This document shows, piece after piece, positions 51,814-60,356 of a stretch of 64,000 nt of DNA. The stretch is taken from NCBI GenBank assembly GCA_003513495.1, contig DOPM01000058.1, positions 264,484 to 328,483 on the forward strand. Direction: 5' to 3'. This DNA comes from Desulfosporosinus sp. (GTDB taxonomy: Bacteria > Bacillota > Desulfitobacteriia > Desulfitobacteriales > Desulfitobacteriaceae). The number at the start of each line of letters is the position of its first letter. Position 1 is the stretch's first letter. A program made the translations under genes and the position numbers. Below the pieces are notes generated by a model that ran no database searches, had not been told where the DNA came from, and saw only the letters and a program-made list of their open reading frames with translations.

Positions 51814-52827
51814 ATGTCGAAGGTAGCGGTATATGGTGCGGGGAGCTGGGGCAGCGCTTTAGCGGTTCTTCTGGCGAAAGCCGGGCATCAGGTTGCACTG
51901 ATCGGGCGTCATGCTGATGAAATGGAGCAAATGAAACGGCAACGGGAAAATTCGCATTATTTGCCTGGTGTTATTTTGCCTCCAAATCTGATGCCTACAA
52001 CAGATCTCACCCTCTTAAAAGCAGATTTGGTGGTTTTCAGTGTGCCTTCCCATAGTGTTCGAGAAGCTGCACGTTTGGTCAAGCCTTATCTAGGGGAAGG
52101 GTGTATTGTTGTCAATACGGCTAAAGGAATGGAAGAAGGAACTCATCTCCGCCTCTCTGAAGTTCTGACTGAGGAGCTTCCCCAAAACCCGATTGCCGTC
52201 TTGTCGGGTCCCAGCCATGCAGAAGAGGTCGGTCGGGATATGCCGACAACTGTCGTTGTGGCCTCGGAAGTCGGAACGGCAAAAGCAGTTCAAGACATGA
52301 TGATGACACCTAAATTCAGGGTCTATACGAATCCAGATATCATCGGCGTTGAACTGGGAGGAGCCTTAAAGAATGTTATCGCCATATGCACCGGCATTGC
52401 GGAGGGCTTAGGGTTTGGAGATAATACAAAAGCAGCCCTCATGACTAGGGGATTAGCAGAAATTGCGCGTTTAGGCGTTTCCTTAGGAGGAAATCCACTG
52501 ACCTTTGCCGGATTATCAGGAGTTGGGGACCTCATTGTTACTTGTACCAGTCTTCATAGCCGTAACCGACGGGCGGGTGTCGCTCTCGGACAAGGCAAAC
52601 CTTTAGAAACAGTACTGAAAGAGGTTGGGATGGTCGTTGAAGGGGTAAGGGCTACGCGTATCGCTCACAACCTTGGAATTAAAAAAAATATTCCTATGCC
52701 AATCACTGAGCAAGCCTATAAAGTTTTATTTGAAGGCGCTGATCCCAAAATTGCCGTCGCAGACCTGATGTTACGCGGGAAACGCCACGAACTTGAAGAA
52801 GTTGTCGAGATGAGTTGGTTAAGATAA
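51814..52827 (+). CDS. gpsA: NAD(P)-dependent glycerol-3-phosphate dehydrogenase
   Basis: Reduces dihydroxyacetone phosphate to glycerol-3-phosphate for lipid synthesis. The nucleotide site is VAVYGAGSWGSALAVLLAKAGH (residues 3-24); VNTAKGMEEGT, LSGPSHAEEVGRDMPTTVVVAS, ELGGALKNVIAICTGIAEGLGFGDNTKAALMTRGLAEI (with the catalytic lysine in GALKN) and GLSGVGDLIVTC are all conserved. 337 residues. Follows plsY as in Bacillus and precedes spoIVA. Confidence 0.95.
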   Translation: MSKVAVYGAGSWGSALAVLLAKAGHQVALIGRHADEMEQMKRQRENSHYLPGVILPPNLMPTTDLTLLKADLVVFSVPSHSVREAARLVKPYLGEGCIVVNTAKGMEEGTHLRLSEVLTEELPQNPIAVLSGPSHAEEVGRDMPTTVVVASEVGTAKAVQDMMMTPKFRVYTNPDIIGVELGGALKNVIAICTGIAEGLGFGDNTKAALMTRGLAEIARLGVSLGGNPLTFAGLSGVGDLIVTCTSLHSRNRRAGVALGQGKPLETVLKEVGMVVEGVRATRIAHNLGIKKNIPMPITEQAYKVLFEGADPKIAVADLMLRGKRHELEEVVEMSWLR

Positions 52828-52856
52828 CATACATATTTTTAGGTTAAGGAACATAG

Positions 52857-52896
52857 ACGTAGAAGAGGTTGTTTAAATGCCTTTTCTGCGTTTTTT
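52857..52896 (+). terminator. Rho-independent terminator of gpsA
   Basis: ACGTAGAAGAGG (52857-52868) pairs with CCTTTTCTGCGT (52880-52891) through two G-U pairs, followed by TTTTTG. Confidence 0.75.
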
Positions 52897-53059
52897 GTTG
52901 TTGTGTCATATTTACCCCAATCAGTCAATATACTTATACTGCTTAATGTGCTAGTCCAGCGATTGGGAATCCACGTGTTACAGGGAGGTGGAAGGGGAGA
53001 TAAGGTGGAGGCCCTTCCCCAAATTTTGGGACAGCACTCAAAAGGGAGGGAAATTACTA

Positions 53060-54544
53060 ATGGAAAAATTAGACATTTTCAGGGATATCGCAGAGAGAAC
53101 TGGGGGCGATATCTACCTCGGTGTCGTTGGGCCGGTCCGTACGGGAAAGTCCACCTTTATCAAACGATTCATGGACCTCCTAGTCTTGCCCAACATCCAA
53201 GATGCATTCGAACGGGAGCGGGCCAAAGATGAGCTTCCTCAAAGTGGGACGGGAAGAATGATCACGACGACGGAACCCAAATTTATTCCTTCAGAATCCG
53301 TAGAAATCGTAGTAAAAGAGACAATTCATATGAATGTTCGGTTGGTTGACTGTGTAGGTTACAGTGTAGAAGGCGCCTTAGGGTACGAAGCAGAAGATGG
53401 TGAAGAGCCACGCATGATGAAAACTTCCTGGAGTGACGATCCCATGTCCTTCCAGGATGCAGCCGAAATGGGTACTCGTAAAGTCATTTCAGATCATGCC
53501 ACAATTGGTGTTGTAGTAACGACTGATGGGTCAATTACAGATATCCCTAGAGAAGCTTACCTAGAGGCTGAGGAACGGGTCATTTCCGAGCTTCGTCAAT
53601 TAGGAAAGCCCTTCGTAGTCGTTCTCAATACCACGCGTCCCTATGCAGAAAATACACTCGAATTAAGCCGTTCACTTGAGGAAAAATATGCTATACCCGT
53701 TATTCCGGTGAACTGTCTAGAGATGGTACAAGAAGATATCACGCAAATTCTTGAAGAAGTACTTTATGAATTCCCTGTAGCTGAAGTAAATATTGACCTT
53801 CCAAAATGGGTTGAGGAACTTGACCCCTCCCATGCTGTCCGGGCTGCCTTTGAGGAAACTGTTCGTAAAGCTATCGATGGGGTACGGCGTCTGCGCGATA
53901 TTGATCAGGCCTTAGATGCCTTAGCAGAATGCCAATACGCTCAAGATGTTCTCCTTAAAGAGATGGACTTAGGTACTGGCGTTGCTAATGTCGAAATCAC
54001 TGCAGTCGAGGGACTCTTTAAGACAGTCCTGCAAGATCTTACGGGGATTGAAATTGAGGGAGATCATTCCTTACTTCGTTTGGTCTTAGACTATAGTAAG
54101 GGCAAGAAGGAATGGGATAAACTGGCGGAGGCCATTGAAGAAGTTCGAGTCAACGGCTATGGCGTGGTCACACCTCAACTCGAGGAGATGTTCCTTGATG
54201 AGCCGGAGCTTGTAAAGCAAGGCGGACATTATGGAATTAAACTCAAGGCAAGTGCTCCATCGCTGCACATCATCAGAGCTGACGTCACTACAGAAATTAC
54301 TCCTCTGATTGGCACAGAAAAGCAAGCAGAAGAGCTCGTTAAGTATATGCTCGATGAGTTTGAAAGTGATCCCAAAAAGGTCTGGCAATCGAATATTTTT
54401 GGCAAATCCTTGCATGACTTAGTTCGTGAAGGAATCCAGAATAAACTCTATCGTATGCCAGAAAACGCCCAAAATAAGCTCCAAGACACGTTACAGCGGA
54501 TTGTCAATGATGGCAGCGGAGGACTTATCTGCATAATTATTTAG
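53060..54544 (+). CDS. spoIVA: Stage IV sporulation protein A
   Basis: ATPase that polymerises on the forespore surface to form the coat basement layer. The N-terminal TRAFAC-type domain has Walker A GPVRTGKST, DCVGYSVEGA and VVVLNTTRPY in place of a guanine-specific motif; the C-terminal anchor ends GGLICIII. GGGAGGG before ATG 53060 gives 494 residues, matching Bacillus SpoIVA (about 492). The longer frame from 52988 is not supported. Its presence shows that the organism belongs to an endospore-forming lineage. A forespore/mother-cell promoter upstream could not be assigned with confidence. Confidence 0.96.
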   Translation: MEKLDIFRDIAERTGGDIYLGVVGPVRTGKSTFIKRFMDLLVLPNIQDAFERERAKDELPQSGTGRMITTTEPKFIPSESVEIVVKETIHMNVRLVDCVGYSVEGALGYEAEDGEEPRMMKTSWSDDPMSFQDAAEMGTRKVISDHATIGVVVTTDGSITDIPREAYLEAEERVISELRQLGKPFVVVLNTTRPYAENTLELSRSLEEKYAIPVIPVNCLEMVQEDITQILEEVLYEFPVAEVNIDLPKWVEELDPSHAVRAAFEETVRKAIDGVRRLRDIDQALDALAECQYAQDVLLKEMDLGTGVANVEITAVEGLFKTVLQDLTGIEIEGDHSLLRLVLDYSKGKKEWDKLAEAIEEVRVNGYGVVTPQLEEMFLDEPELVKQGGHYGIKLKASAPSLHIIRADVTTEITPLIGTEKQAEELVKYMLDEFESDPKKVWQSNIFGKSLHDLVREGIQNKLYRMPENAQNKLQDTLQRIVNDGSGGLICIII

Positions 54545-54587
54545 TTGATTAGATAAACAAAGCATAAAGGTTTTAAAAAGGACGTAT

Positions 54588-54620
54588 GGACGCAATACTG
54601 CATCCTGCGTTCTTTTTTCT
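54588..54620 (+). terminator. Rho-independent terminator of spoIVA
   Basis: GGACGCA (54588-54594) pairs with TGCGTTC (54606-54612), followed by TTTTTTCT. The remaining 54621-54861 is A/T-rich, with one dyad GTTGT-N9-ACAAC near 54738, possibly an activator site for the downstream promoter. Confidence 0.7.
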
Positions 54621-54861
54621 ATCGGATTAGAGTCAAAATTTCCTCACCCGCTTAAAATATCTAATTGCTTATTACACCGAAATAATTGGGTATTTTTTAA
54701 AATAATTACATTGTTTGTAGGGATATAACTATTAACCAGTTGTATGGAAAACACAACATACTTGCCGGACCTTGAAAACAATTGAGTAATGATTTGGTCT
54801 AAAGGATGTTAGCGAGAACAAAAAATCTTTATATAGACATCTTTTTAATAGCTTATAAGAC

Positions 54862-54878
54862 TTGGTATAGTTCTTGCA
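54862..54878 (+). promoter_or_regulatory. Sigma-54 (-24/-12) promoter of the AhpD-like/EFR1 pair
   Basis: TTGGTAT-N5-TTGCA with GG at 54864-54865 and GC at 54876-54877. The first gene starts 73 bases downstream. Confidence 0.75.
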
Positions 54879-54950
54879 ATAAATAGGGAATACGGAAAAT
54901 TAATGAGTTCCATATGATATAATAAAACGATTGCGGAGGAGGTAACAGTA

Positions 54951-55475
54951 ATGGCTAGATTGCCAGTGCTATCATTGGAGGAAATGCCGGATAAGACCCG
55001 GAATATGATTACAGGCGGAAAATCTCAACTAAGTGGTTTAAACATTAACAGAATGATGGCTCATGCGGAAAATAGTGTACGCCATTTTATGCGTTTAGGA
55101 AATTCATTGCTAACCCAAGCAAAGCTTGACCCTCGCCTGAGGGAACTAGTTATTCTTCGTATAGCTAAGTTATGCAGTTCGAAATATGAGTGGCATCAGC
55201 ACGTAATTATTGCCAGGCAGGTTGGAGTGCCGGAAGAGCAAATTGCCTCTTTAAGCCAAGACCAGGATCCTTCAGTCTTTGATCCTCAAGAACTAGCGAT
55301 TCTAAGATACACTGAAGAAGTTATTACTAAGGTTAAATCCAGTGCCGAAGCTTTTAAGGAACTATCCGAATTCCTCAGCCACCAAGAAATAGTAGAGCTA
55401 ACCCTTACTATTGGTTTTTATAACATGGTTGCTCAATTCCTTGAAAACACAGAAGTAGAAATTGAAGGAATGTAA
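54951..55475 (+). CDS. Carboxymuconolactone decarboxylase/AhpD-like protein
   Basis: A 174-residue all-helical protein of the CMD/AhpD family; LDPRLRELVILRIAKLCSSKYEWHQHVIIARQVGVPEEQI is the characteristic central helix pair, and LAILRYTEEVITK follows. It has a single cysteine (LCSSKYEWHQH) where AhpD peroxidases have CxxC, so thiol peroxidase activity is doubtful; the histidine pair may bind substrate or metal. GGAGGAGG site. It is first in a sigma-54-driven unit with an EFR1-type ferredoxin, suggesting a redox step in catabolism. Reaction unknown. Confidence 0.75.
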   Translation: MARLPVLSLEEMPDKTRNMITGGKSQLSGLNINRMMAHAENSVRHFMRLGNSLLTQAKLDPRLRELVILRIAKLCSSKYEWHQHVIIARQVGVPEEQIASLSQDQDPSVFDPQELAILRYTEEVITKVKSSAEAFKELSEFLSHQEIVELTLTIGFYNMVAQFLENTEVEIEGM

Positions 55476-55511
55476 TAGGGCCCACAGTAATTAATCAATG
55501 GAGATGAGAAG

Positions 55512-56330
55512 ATGGAGAAACAGATCAATGCCATGTATTTTAGCGCCACCGACACTACAAGAAAGGTTGTTTCTGGAATTGCAGAGGGCATTGCTACGAG
55601 TATTGGCGAGGGGTTAACCGTTAATACAATAGACTTTACCCTGCCTGATGCTCGCAAAGACCCTATGCCTTTTTGTAAAGATGACGTCGTAGTTTTAGGA
55701 GTTCCAGTCTATGCGGGAAGAGTCCCTAATGTATTATTAAAATATCTAAACTCTATTACAGGTAACGGTGCATTAGCAATTCCTATCGTAGTCTACGGGA
55801 ACAGGAATTATGATGATGCTTTAATCGAATTAAAAGATATTCTCGAATTAAACGGTTTTAAAGTTATTGCTGGTGGAGCATTTGTTGGTGAACATTCATT
55901 TTCTAGAATTCTCGGCAAAGACAGACCCGATGAAAAAGACATCACAGTAGCCAGGGAGTTTGCAAAACAAATAGCCCAAAAAATAACAAGTCCAGATTAC
56001 CGGACAAGTATTTCGGTAAAAGGAAATACCCCTTATCGAAAGTATTATATGCCTAAAAATGTCGATGGCAGCCCTGTCGACATTAGAAAAGTGACCCCAA
56101 AAACAAATAGTGATTGTATAAATTGTAAACTTTGTGTAGAAGTCTGTCCAATGGGTTCTATTGATTATGAAGATGTCTCTAAATTAAATGGTATTTGTAT
56201 CAAATGTGGTGCTTGTATCAAAAAATGTCCTGCTCAGGCAAAGTATTACGATAGTGAAGACTACTTAAGACATAAATATGAATTGGAAATTGAATTTGAC
56301 TCTAGAAGAGAACCCGAATTATTCATCTAA
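55512..56330 (+). CDS. EFR1-family flavodoxin-ferredoxin protein
   Basis: A 272-residue protein with an N-terminal flavodoxin-like domain (AMYFSATDTTRKVVSGIAEGI for FMN phosphate binding, VVLGVPVYAGRVPN, VYGNRNYDDAL) and a C-terminal pair of [4Fe-4S] motifs (CINCKLCVEVCPMGSID and CIKCGACIKKCPAQA). This architecture is called EFRODO/EFR1 and is widespread in anaerobes as an electron carrier; partners are generally unknown. It follows the AhpD-like gene by 36 bases, so the two are likely partners. Confidence 0.85.
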   Translation: MEKQINAMYFSATDTTRKVVSGIAEGIATSIGEGLTVNTIDFTLPDARKDPMPFCKDDVVVLGVPVYAGRVPNVLLKYLNSITGNGALAIPIVVYGNRNYDDALIELKDILELNGFKVIAGGAFVGEHSFSRILGKDRPDEKDITVAREFAKQIAQKITSPDYRTSISVKGNTPYRKYYMPKNVDGSPVDIRKVTPKTNSDCINCKLCVEVCPMGSIDYEDVSKLNGICIKCGACIKKCPAQAKYYDSEDYLRHKYELEIEFDSRREPELFI

Positions 56331-56413
56331 TCCTCAAGAACTGGGACGCGGAATGATAACAACAGGATAATATGATATAATCTTTTAAGTTTGTTATTAG
56401 GAGATGATACATA

Positions 56414-56812
56414 GTGGTTCGAGTCGCCGACCTAGAAACAGGCAACTATTGGAAGCACATGGGTATGACGACAGTTGTCGGGGACGATGGAATAATTCGA
56501 GTTCAATTAACCATCAACGAGAACCTGTTGCAGTTCTATGGGAATGTGCATGGAGGGGTAATTGCTTCTTTAATTGATACAGCGATTGCTGTGGCGGTCA
56601 ATCAACAGTTAGACCCGGACGAAGGCGCTTCGACTGTGGAACTGAAAATCAATTATCTGCGTCCAATAAGTAAGGGAACTCTGTGGGGGGAAGGCAAGGT
56701 CGTTCAAAAAGGCAAGAGTATTGTGGTTGCCCAAGGTGAAATCAAGGATGAAGCAGGTCAACTACTGGCTATAGGTACCGCGACCTTTATGGTCAGGCAG
56801 CTAGCTCGTTAG
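56414..56812 (+). CDS. PaaI-type hotdog thioesterase
   Basis: A 132-residue single hotdog domain closely similar to the protein at 39279: YGNVHGGVIASLIDTAIAVAVNQ, STVELKINYLRPISKG and a C-terminal IGTATFMV. It has the HGG catalytic region of phenylacetyl-CoA-type thioesterases. GTG start behind AGGAGATGATAC. It lies 83 bases after the EFR1 gene and 35 before birA. Natural substrate unknown. Confidence 0.8.
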   Translation: MVRVADLETGNYWKHMGMTTVVGDDGIIRVQLTINENLLQFYGNVHGGVIASLIDTAIAVAVNQQLDPDEGASTVELKINYLRPISKGTLWGEGKVVQKGKSIVVAQGEIKDEAGQLLAIGTATFMVRQLAR

Positions 56813-56847
56813 TTGCAGCTGGGTGGGACTAATAAGGGGTGAAGTTA

Positions 56848-57858
56848 ATGACTCTACGGGATGCAGTGTTACAGGCATTAAAAGAAAATAAAAATGGAGA
56901 ATGGCTTTCGGGAGAAACATTGAGTGAAAGTCTGCAAGTATCTCGAACGACGGTCTGGAATCAAATCAAGGCGCTGCTTGCCGAAGGATATAAGGTAGAA
57001 TCATCCCCGAAAAAAGGTTATCGGCTTAGTTCTCCTCCGGATATTCTGTCCTCTGCTGAAGTGTGTCCAGGATTGGCATCTGAGGTATTTGGCCGGAAGG
57101 AGTATATATATTATCAAGAAACCGATTCTACGAATAGCCGCGCCCGAGACTTGGCAGCCAAGGGATACCCTGAGGGAACCGTAGTCGTGGCGGATATGCA
57201 GACTTCTGGGCGAGGACGTCGTGGTCGGAATTGGTACTCACCGAGCAACCAAGGGATATATATGTCCGTCATTCTTCGACCTGTTTTGCCCTTAAAGGAA
57301 ATTTCAAGAATTTCTCTTGTAACCGCAGTAGCAGCAGCAGAAACCTTCCAGGAGGAGCTAAACCTGCCGGCCCGCATTAAGTGGCCTAACGATATTTTAA
57401 TAAACAACAAGAAGATAGCTGGTATTCTAGCGGAAGTTGTTACTGACATGGACGGCATCGAATACATCGTTGTGGGAATCGGTTTGAATATTAACAACCG
57501 GCTTCACGATTTTCCCAGCGACCTGCGTACCCTCGCTACCTCAGCCCAGGTTGAAGATGAGCACCTTGTTTCCCGAGTCAAGGTGTTGCAAGGCTTACTG
57601 GCACGGTTAGAGAACCACTATTTCGACTTGCTGGCAGGTAAGTTTGCAAATACCCTTGAAAAGGGCAGAAACCTATCAGTGGTCATCGGGAAAGAGCTAA
57701 GCCTGGATACCATCAATGGTGTTCTCGTCGGTCAGGCAGTTGATATTGATGATAACGGATTTCTGCTGCTTCGCGACAAGTCCGGTAATGTACACACTAT
57801 AATTTCGGGTGAAATAACAATCATACCCTCATCTCCATCCGTCGAAGAGTATTGTTAA
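56848..57858 (+). CDS. birA: Bifunctional biotin-protein ligase and biotin repressor BirA
   Basis: Activates biotin to biotinyl-AMP, attaches it to carrier proteins, and represses biotin genes when loaded. The N-terminal winged helix reads WLSGETLSESLQVSRTTVWNQIKALLAEGY; the ligase domain has SGRGRRGRNWYSP (biotinyl-AMP binding) and RIKWPNDILIN. A C-terminal SH3-like domain follows. ATG 56848 after AAGGGGTG is preferred over the GTG at 56839. 336 residues. Its own 3' end overlaps a predicted BirA operator controlling bioY. Confidence 0.93.
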   Translation: MTLRDAVLQALKENKNGEWLSGETLSESLQVSRTTVWNQIKALLAEGYKVESSPKKGYRLSSPPDILSSAEVCPGLASEVFGRKEYIYYQETDSTNSRARDLAAKGYPEGTVVVADMQTSGRGRRGRNWYSPSNQGIYMSVILRPVLPLKEISRISLVTAVAAAETFQEELNLPARIKWPNDILINNKKIAGILAEVVTDMDGIEYIVVGIGLNINNRLHDFPSDLRTLATSAQVEDEHLVSRVKVLQGLLARLENHYFDLLAGKFANTLEKGRNLSVVIGKELSLDTINGVLVGQAVDIDDNGFLLLRDKSGNVHTIISGEITIIPSSPSVEEYC

Positions 57859-57885
57859 GTATATTTTTATTTTTAGGTTGACAAT
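57851..57885. promoter_or_regulatory. BirA operator
   Basis: ATTGTTAAGT at 57851-57860 and GGTTGACAAT at 57876-57885 are inverted half-sites separated by 15 bases, matching the Firmicute BirA pattern TTGTTAAC-N15-GTTAACAA with a few mismatches. The right half covers the -35 box of the bioY promoter. The left half includes the birA stop codon. Confidence 0.8.
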
Positions 57886-57906
57886 AAAATTGGCTAATAT
57901 TATAAT
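57878..57906 (+). promoter_or_regulatory. Consensus sigma-A promoter of bioY-ecfA-ecfT
   Basis: TTGACA at 57878-57883 and TATAAT at 57901-57906 with a 17-base spacer, a perfect consensus. The -35 lies within the BirA operator, so occupancy by BirA-biotinyl-AMP would block it. Confidence 0.9.
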
Positions 57907-57952
57907 GGCAGCAGAACACCGTTACTATAACTACATAGTAGTAAAGTGACTG

Positions 57953-57990
57953 GGGACTTGCGAGAGGGATAGTTTCCTGTCGCAAGTCCC
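57953..57990 (+). promoter_or_regulatory. Leader hairpin before bioY
   Basis: GGGACTTGCGA (57953-57963) pairs perfectly with TCGCAAGTCCC (57980-57990). Followed by TTGTCAGGTTTTG, not a clean T tract; it may be a weak attenuator or an mRNA-stabilising element in the 5' leader. Confidence 0.5.
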
Positions 57991-58093
57991 TTGTCAGGTT
58001 TTGATCAGCTTTTGGCGAATGCTCAAGCCCTTCAAACATACTTGACAAGTGAACTCGTTCAACTAAAGATAAAAATGAGAGGGAGTTTAACAG

Positions 58094-58663
58094 ATGGTTA
58101 AGACAAATAATCCCTTGCGGCGGATGGTTTACGCAGGTATGTTCGGAGCCTTGACTGCCATCGGTTCCTTAATAGTCATCCCCATGCAGCCGGTGCCCAT
58201 GACTCTGCAAACCCTTTTTACAAGTTTGGCAGGAATCCTTTTGGGCGGAGTTACGGGAGCAATGAGCCAAATTGTCTACGTGCTTTTGGGGGTTATCGGT
58301 CTGCCGGTCTTTGCAGGCGGCAAAGCAGGTCTAGGGACTCTAATGGGTCCTACAGGGGGTTATCTCATTGGTTTTATTGTCGGAGCCTACATTATAGGAA
58401 AAATTGTTGAAAGCCGGAAGAAACCTGGCTTAGCCTGGTTCGGGTTTTCTCTAGTCGTAGGAAATCTAGTCATTTATACCCTGGGAGTAGCACAGCTTTC
58501 TTTAGTGGCTCACTTATCCTTAACAAAAGCTCTGTTAGTAGGTGTTGTTCCCTTTCTATTGGGCGATCTGATTAAGCTGGTGACTGCAGCCTTAATTGCC
58601 CGTAAATTGAGCAAGACAATTAAAATAGGGAAGGATCCTGAAGACTATGATCAGGGTTTATAA
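58094..58663 (+). CDS. bioY: Biotin ECF transporter substrate-binding (S) component BioY
   Basis: Membrane protein of 189 residues, six helices, that binds biotin. Family blocks MQPVPMTLQTLFTSLAGILLGG and YVLLGVIGLPVFAGGKAGLGTLMGPTGGYLIGF are clear. The promoter has a BirA operator, confirming the ligand. Start at ATG behind GAGGGAG; the coding end overlaps the ATPase gene by 17 bases. Confidence 0.94.
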   Translation: MVKTNNPLRRMVYAGMFGALTAIGSLIVIPMQPVPMTLQTLFTSLAGILLGGVTGAMSQIVYVLLGVIGLPVFAGGKAGLGTLMGPTGGYLIGFIVGAYIIGKIVESRKKPGLAWFGFSLVVGNLVIYTLGVAQLSLVAHLSLTKALLVGVVPFLLGDLIKLVTAALIARKLSKTIKIGKDPEDYDQGL

Positions 58664-59492
58664 CCTGACTTATACCTATGAAAAGGGACGGTCACCTGCT
58701 GTCAAAGGTCTTAATCTAGAAATAGATGAGGGTGAGTATATTGCTATTATCGGTCCCAACGGTTGTGGTAAGACTACGCTGATTCGGCATTTTAATGCCT
58801 TACTTATTCCGTCTGTAGGTGAAGTGCAGGTGGCTGAACTTAATACCCGTGATTCCAAAAGCCTTCTGGAAATTCGGCGCCGGGTGGGTATGGCCTTTCA
58901 GAATGCGGATAATCAGATCGTAGGCATGAGCGTCGAAGAGGACGTGGCCTTCGGTCCAGGCAATCTCGGGTTACCAGCGGCTGAGGTACGCCGACGAGTA
59001 GATCAGGCTCTGGAGATGGTAGGTCTGACCGGGTTGCAAACCCATTCTCCACATACCCTTTCCGGAGGTCAGAAACAGCTTCTAGCTTTGGCCGGCTTAC
59101 TGGCCATGGAACCAAAAATTATTGTGCTCGATGAACCTACCGCCTCACTGGATCCGGAAGGGAAAAAGAAGGTACTAACCTTATTGAAAACCTTGAACCT
59201 CCAGGGGATAGGCATTATACATGTCACTCACAGCATGGAGGAGGCCGCTTTAGCCAGTAGGATACTGGTGATGAATCAAGGTGAAGTGGTTGCAGATGGA
59301 AGTCCCGGCGATATATTAAGAAGGGTGGAATGGCTTAAGTCCCTCGGCTTAGCCCCACCCCAGATCACTGAGTTGATGTGGCAACTGCAACAACGTGGAG
59401 AAGATGTAGGGACTAGTATTTTCACCGTTGACGCTGCAGTTGAGGAAATAAGCAACCTGCTAGAGCGCCTGAAGAGTGCTAGAAAGGCTTAA
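58647..59492 (+). CDS. ecfA: ECF transporter ATP-binding protein (EcfA/BioM type)
   Basis: ATPase energising biotin uptake. Walker A GPNGCGKTT, Q-loop FQNADNQIVGMSVEEDVAFG (typical of ECF/CbiO ATPases), signature LSGGQKQLLALAG and Walker B IIVLDEPTASLDP. 281 residues. Only one ATPase gene is present, so a homodimer is likely, as in BioMNY systems. Overlaps bioY, implying coupled translation. Confidence 0.92.
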   Translation: MIRVYNLTYTYEKGRSPAVKGLNLEIDEGEYIAIIGPNGCGKTTLIRHFNALLIPSVGEVQVAELNTRDSKSLLEIRRRVGMAFQNADNQIVGMSVEEDVAFGPGNLGLPAAEVRRRVDQALEMVGLTGLQTHSPHTLSGGQKQLLALAGLLAMEPKIIVLDEPTASLDPEGKKKVLTLLKTLNLQGIGIIHVTHSMEEAALASRILVMNQGEVVADGSPGDILRRVEWLKSLGLAPPQITELMWQLQQRGEDVGTSIFTVDAAVEEISNLLERLKSARKA

Positions 59493-59514
59493 ATGTTCCG
59501 GAAGGCGGATGGTT

Positions 59515-60291
59515 ATGTATAAGCTTGGATACATTTTTCTGGAATCCCCTGTGCATAAAAAAGATCCCCGGATTAAACTGATCGCAGTAATAGCACTTAG
59601 CATAATCATTCTTCACGTAGGCTTTGTGGGCCTCTTGATAGCCAGCGCAGCGGCTCTAGTAATCGCGCTGCTTGCCCGGATCCCCCTAGGCTCATTGCTA
59701 AGAACACTGCACCCAGTCCTGCCTTTTTTTGGCTTATTATTCTTGCTGTATCTCTTTTTTACTCCAGGGCGCCCACTGCCGCTGTTTCCCATCGGACCCC
59801 TGCTGATAAGTCACGAGGGGTTAACCCTTGGAGTCCTACAGGTCTGGAAGTTCTTATTATTGGTGGTGGCTGCCTCGATTTTGACCATGACAACCTCGCA
59901 ATCTGAACTCACTATGGGCTTGGAACAATTGCTGCGGCCCATTAGAATTACTGGAGTATCCTCTCATGATGTAGCTATGATGGTGTCCCTAGCCTTAAGG
60001 TTTATGCCCACCCTAATGGATGAACTTGAACTCATCAGGCAAGCCCAATTAGCTCGTGGCGCAAATTTAAATCCGCCCCGAATGAGTGGGAAAATTAGGG
60101 CGATGAGTCATCTGGCTGTGCCCTTAGCAGTAAATATCTTCCGCCGTTGTGATGAGCTGATAGAAGCCATGGAAGCTCGGGGATATCAGCAGGGCCACCG
60201 TACCTACCTGCGTGAGCTGGTCCTATCTCGTAGTGATTATTGCCTCATAGCGGGGATCCTTCTATTATTAATAACGGTAATAGTCACATAA
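59515..60291 (+). CDS. ecfT: ECF transporter transmembrane (T) component (EcfT/BioN type)
   Basis: Membrane scaffold linking BioY to the ATPase, about 258 residues with four to five helices. HKKDPRIKLIAV at the N-terminus and the two coupling motifs near the C-terminus (AQLARGANL and EAMEARGYQQGHR, matching xARG/ARG) are diagnostic. GGAAGG points to ATG 59515 (MYKLGYIF); longer frames reach into the ATPase gene. A terminator follows. Confidence 0.9.
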   Translation: MYKLGYIFLESPVHKKDPRIKLIAVIALSIIILHVGFVGLLIASAAALVIALLARIPLGSLLRTLHPVLPFFGLLFLLYLFFTPGRPLPLFPIGPLLISHEGLTLGVLQVWKFLLLVVAASILTMTTSQSELTMGLEQLLRPIRITGVSSHDVAMMVSLALRFMPTLMDELELIRQAQLARGANLNPPRMSGKIRAMSHLAVPLAVNIFRRCDELIEAMEARGYQQGHRTYLRELVLSRSDYCLIAGILLLLITVIVT

Positions 60292-60335
60292 AGGCCAAAA
60301 ACGTCCCATAATCAGGACGTTTTGGCCTTTTATCT
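60290..60335. terminator. Bidirectional terminator between ecfT and the activator gene
   Basis: AAAGGCCAAAAACGTCC (60290-60306) pairs with GGACGTTTTGGCCTTT (60315-60330) with one bulged A, flanked by A and T runs on either strand. Confidence 0.88.
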
Positions 60336-60356
60336 TTATGTTGAAAGAGTATATTT

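Noticed and set aside
52906..52935. SigE-type sporulation promoter upstream of spoIVA
   Set aside because: TCATATT resembles a -35, but the -10 region and spacing match the consensus poorly, so it is not listed as a feature.
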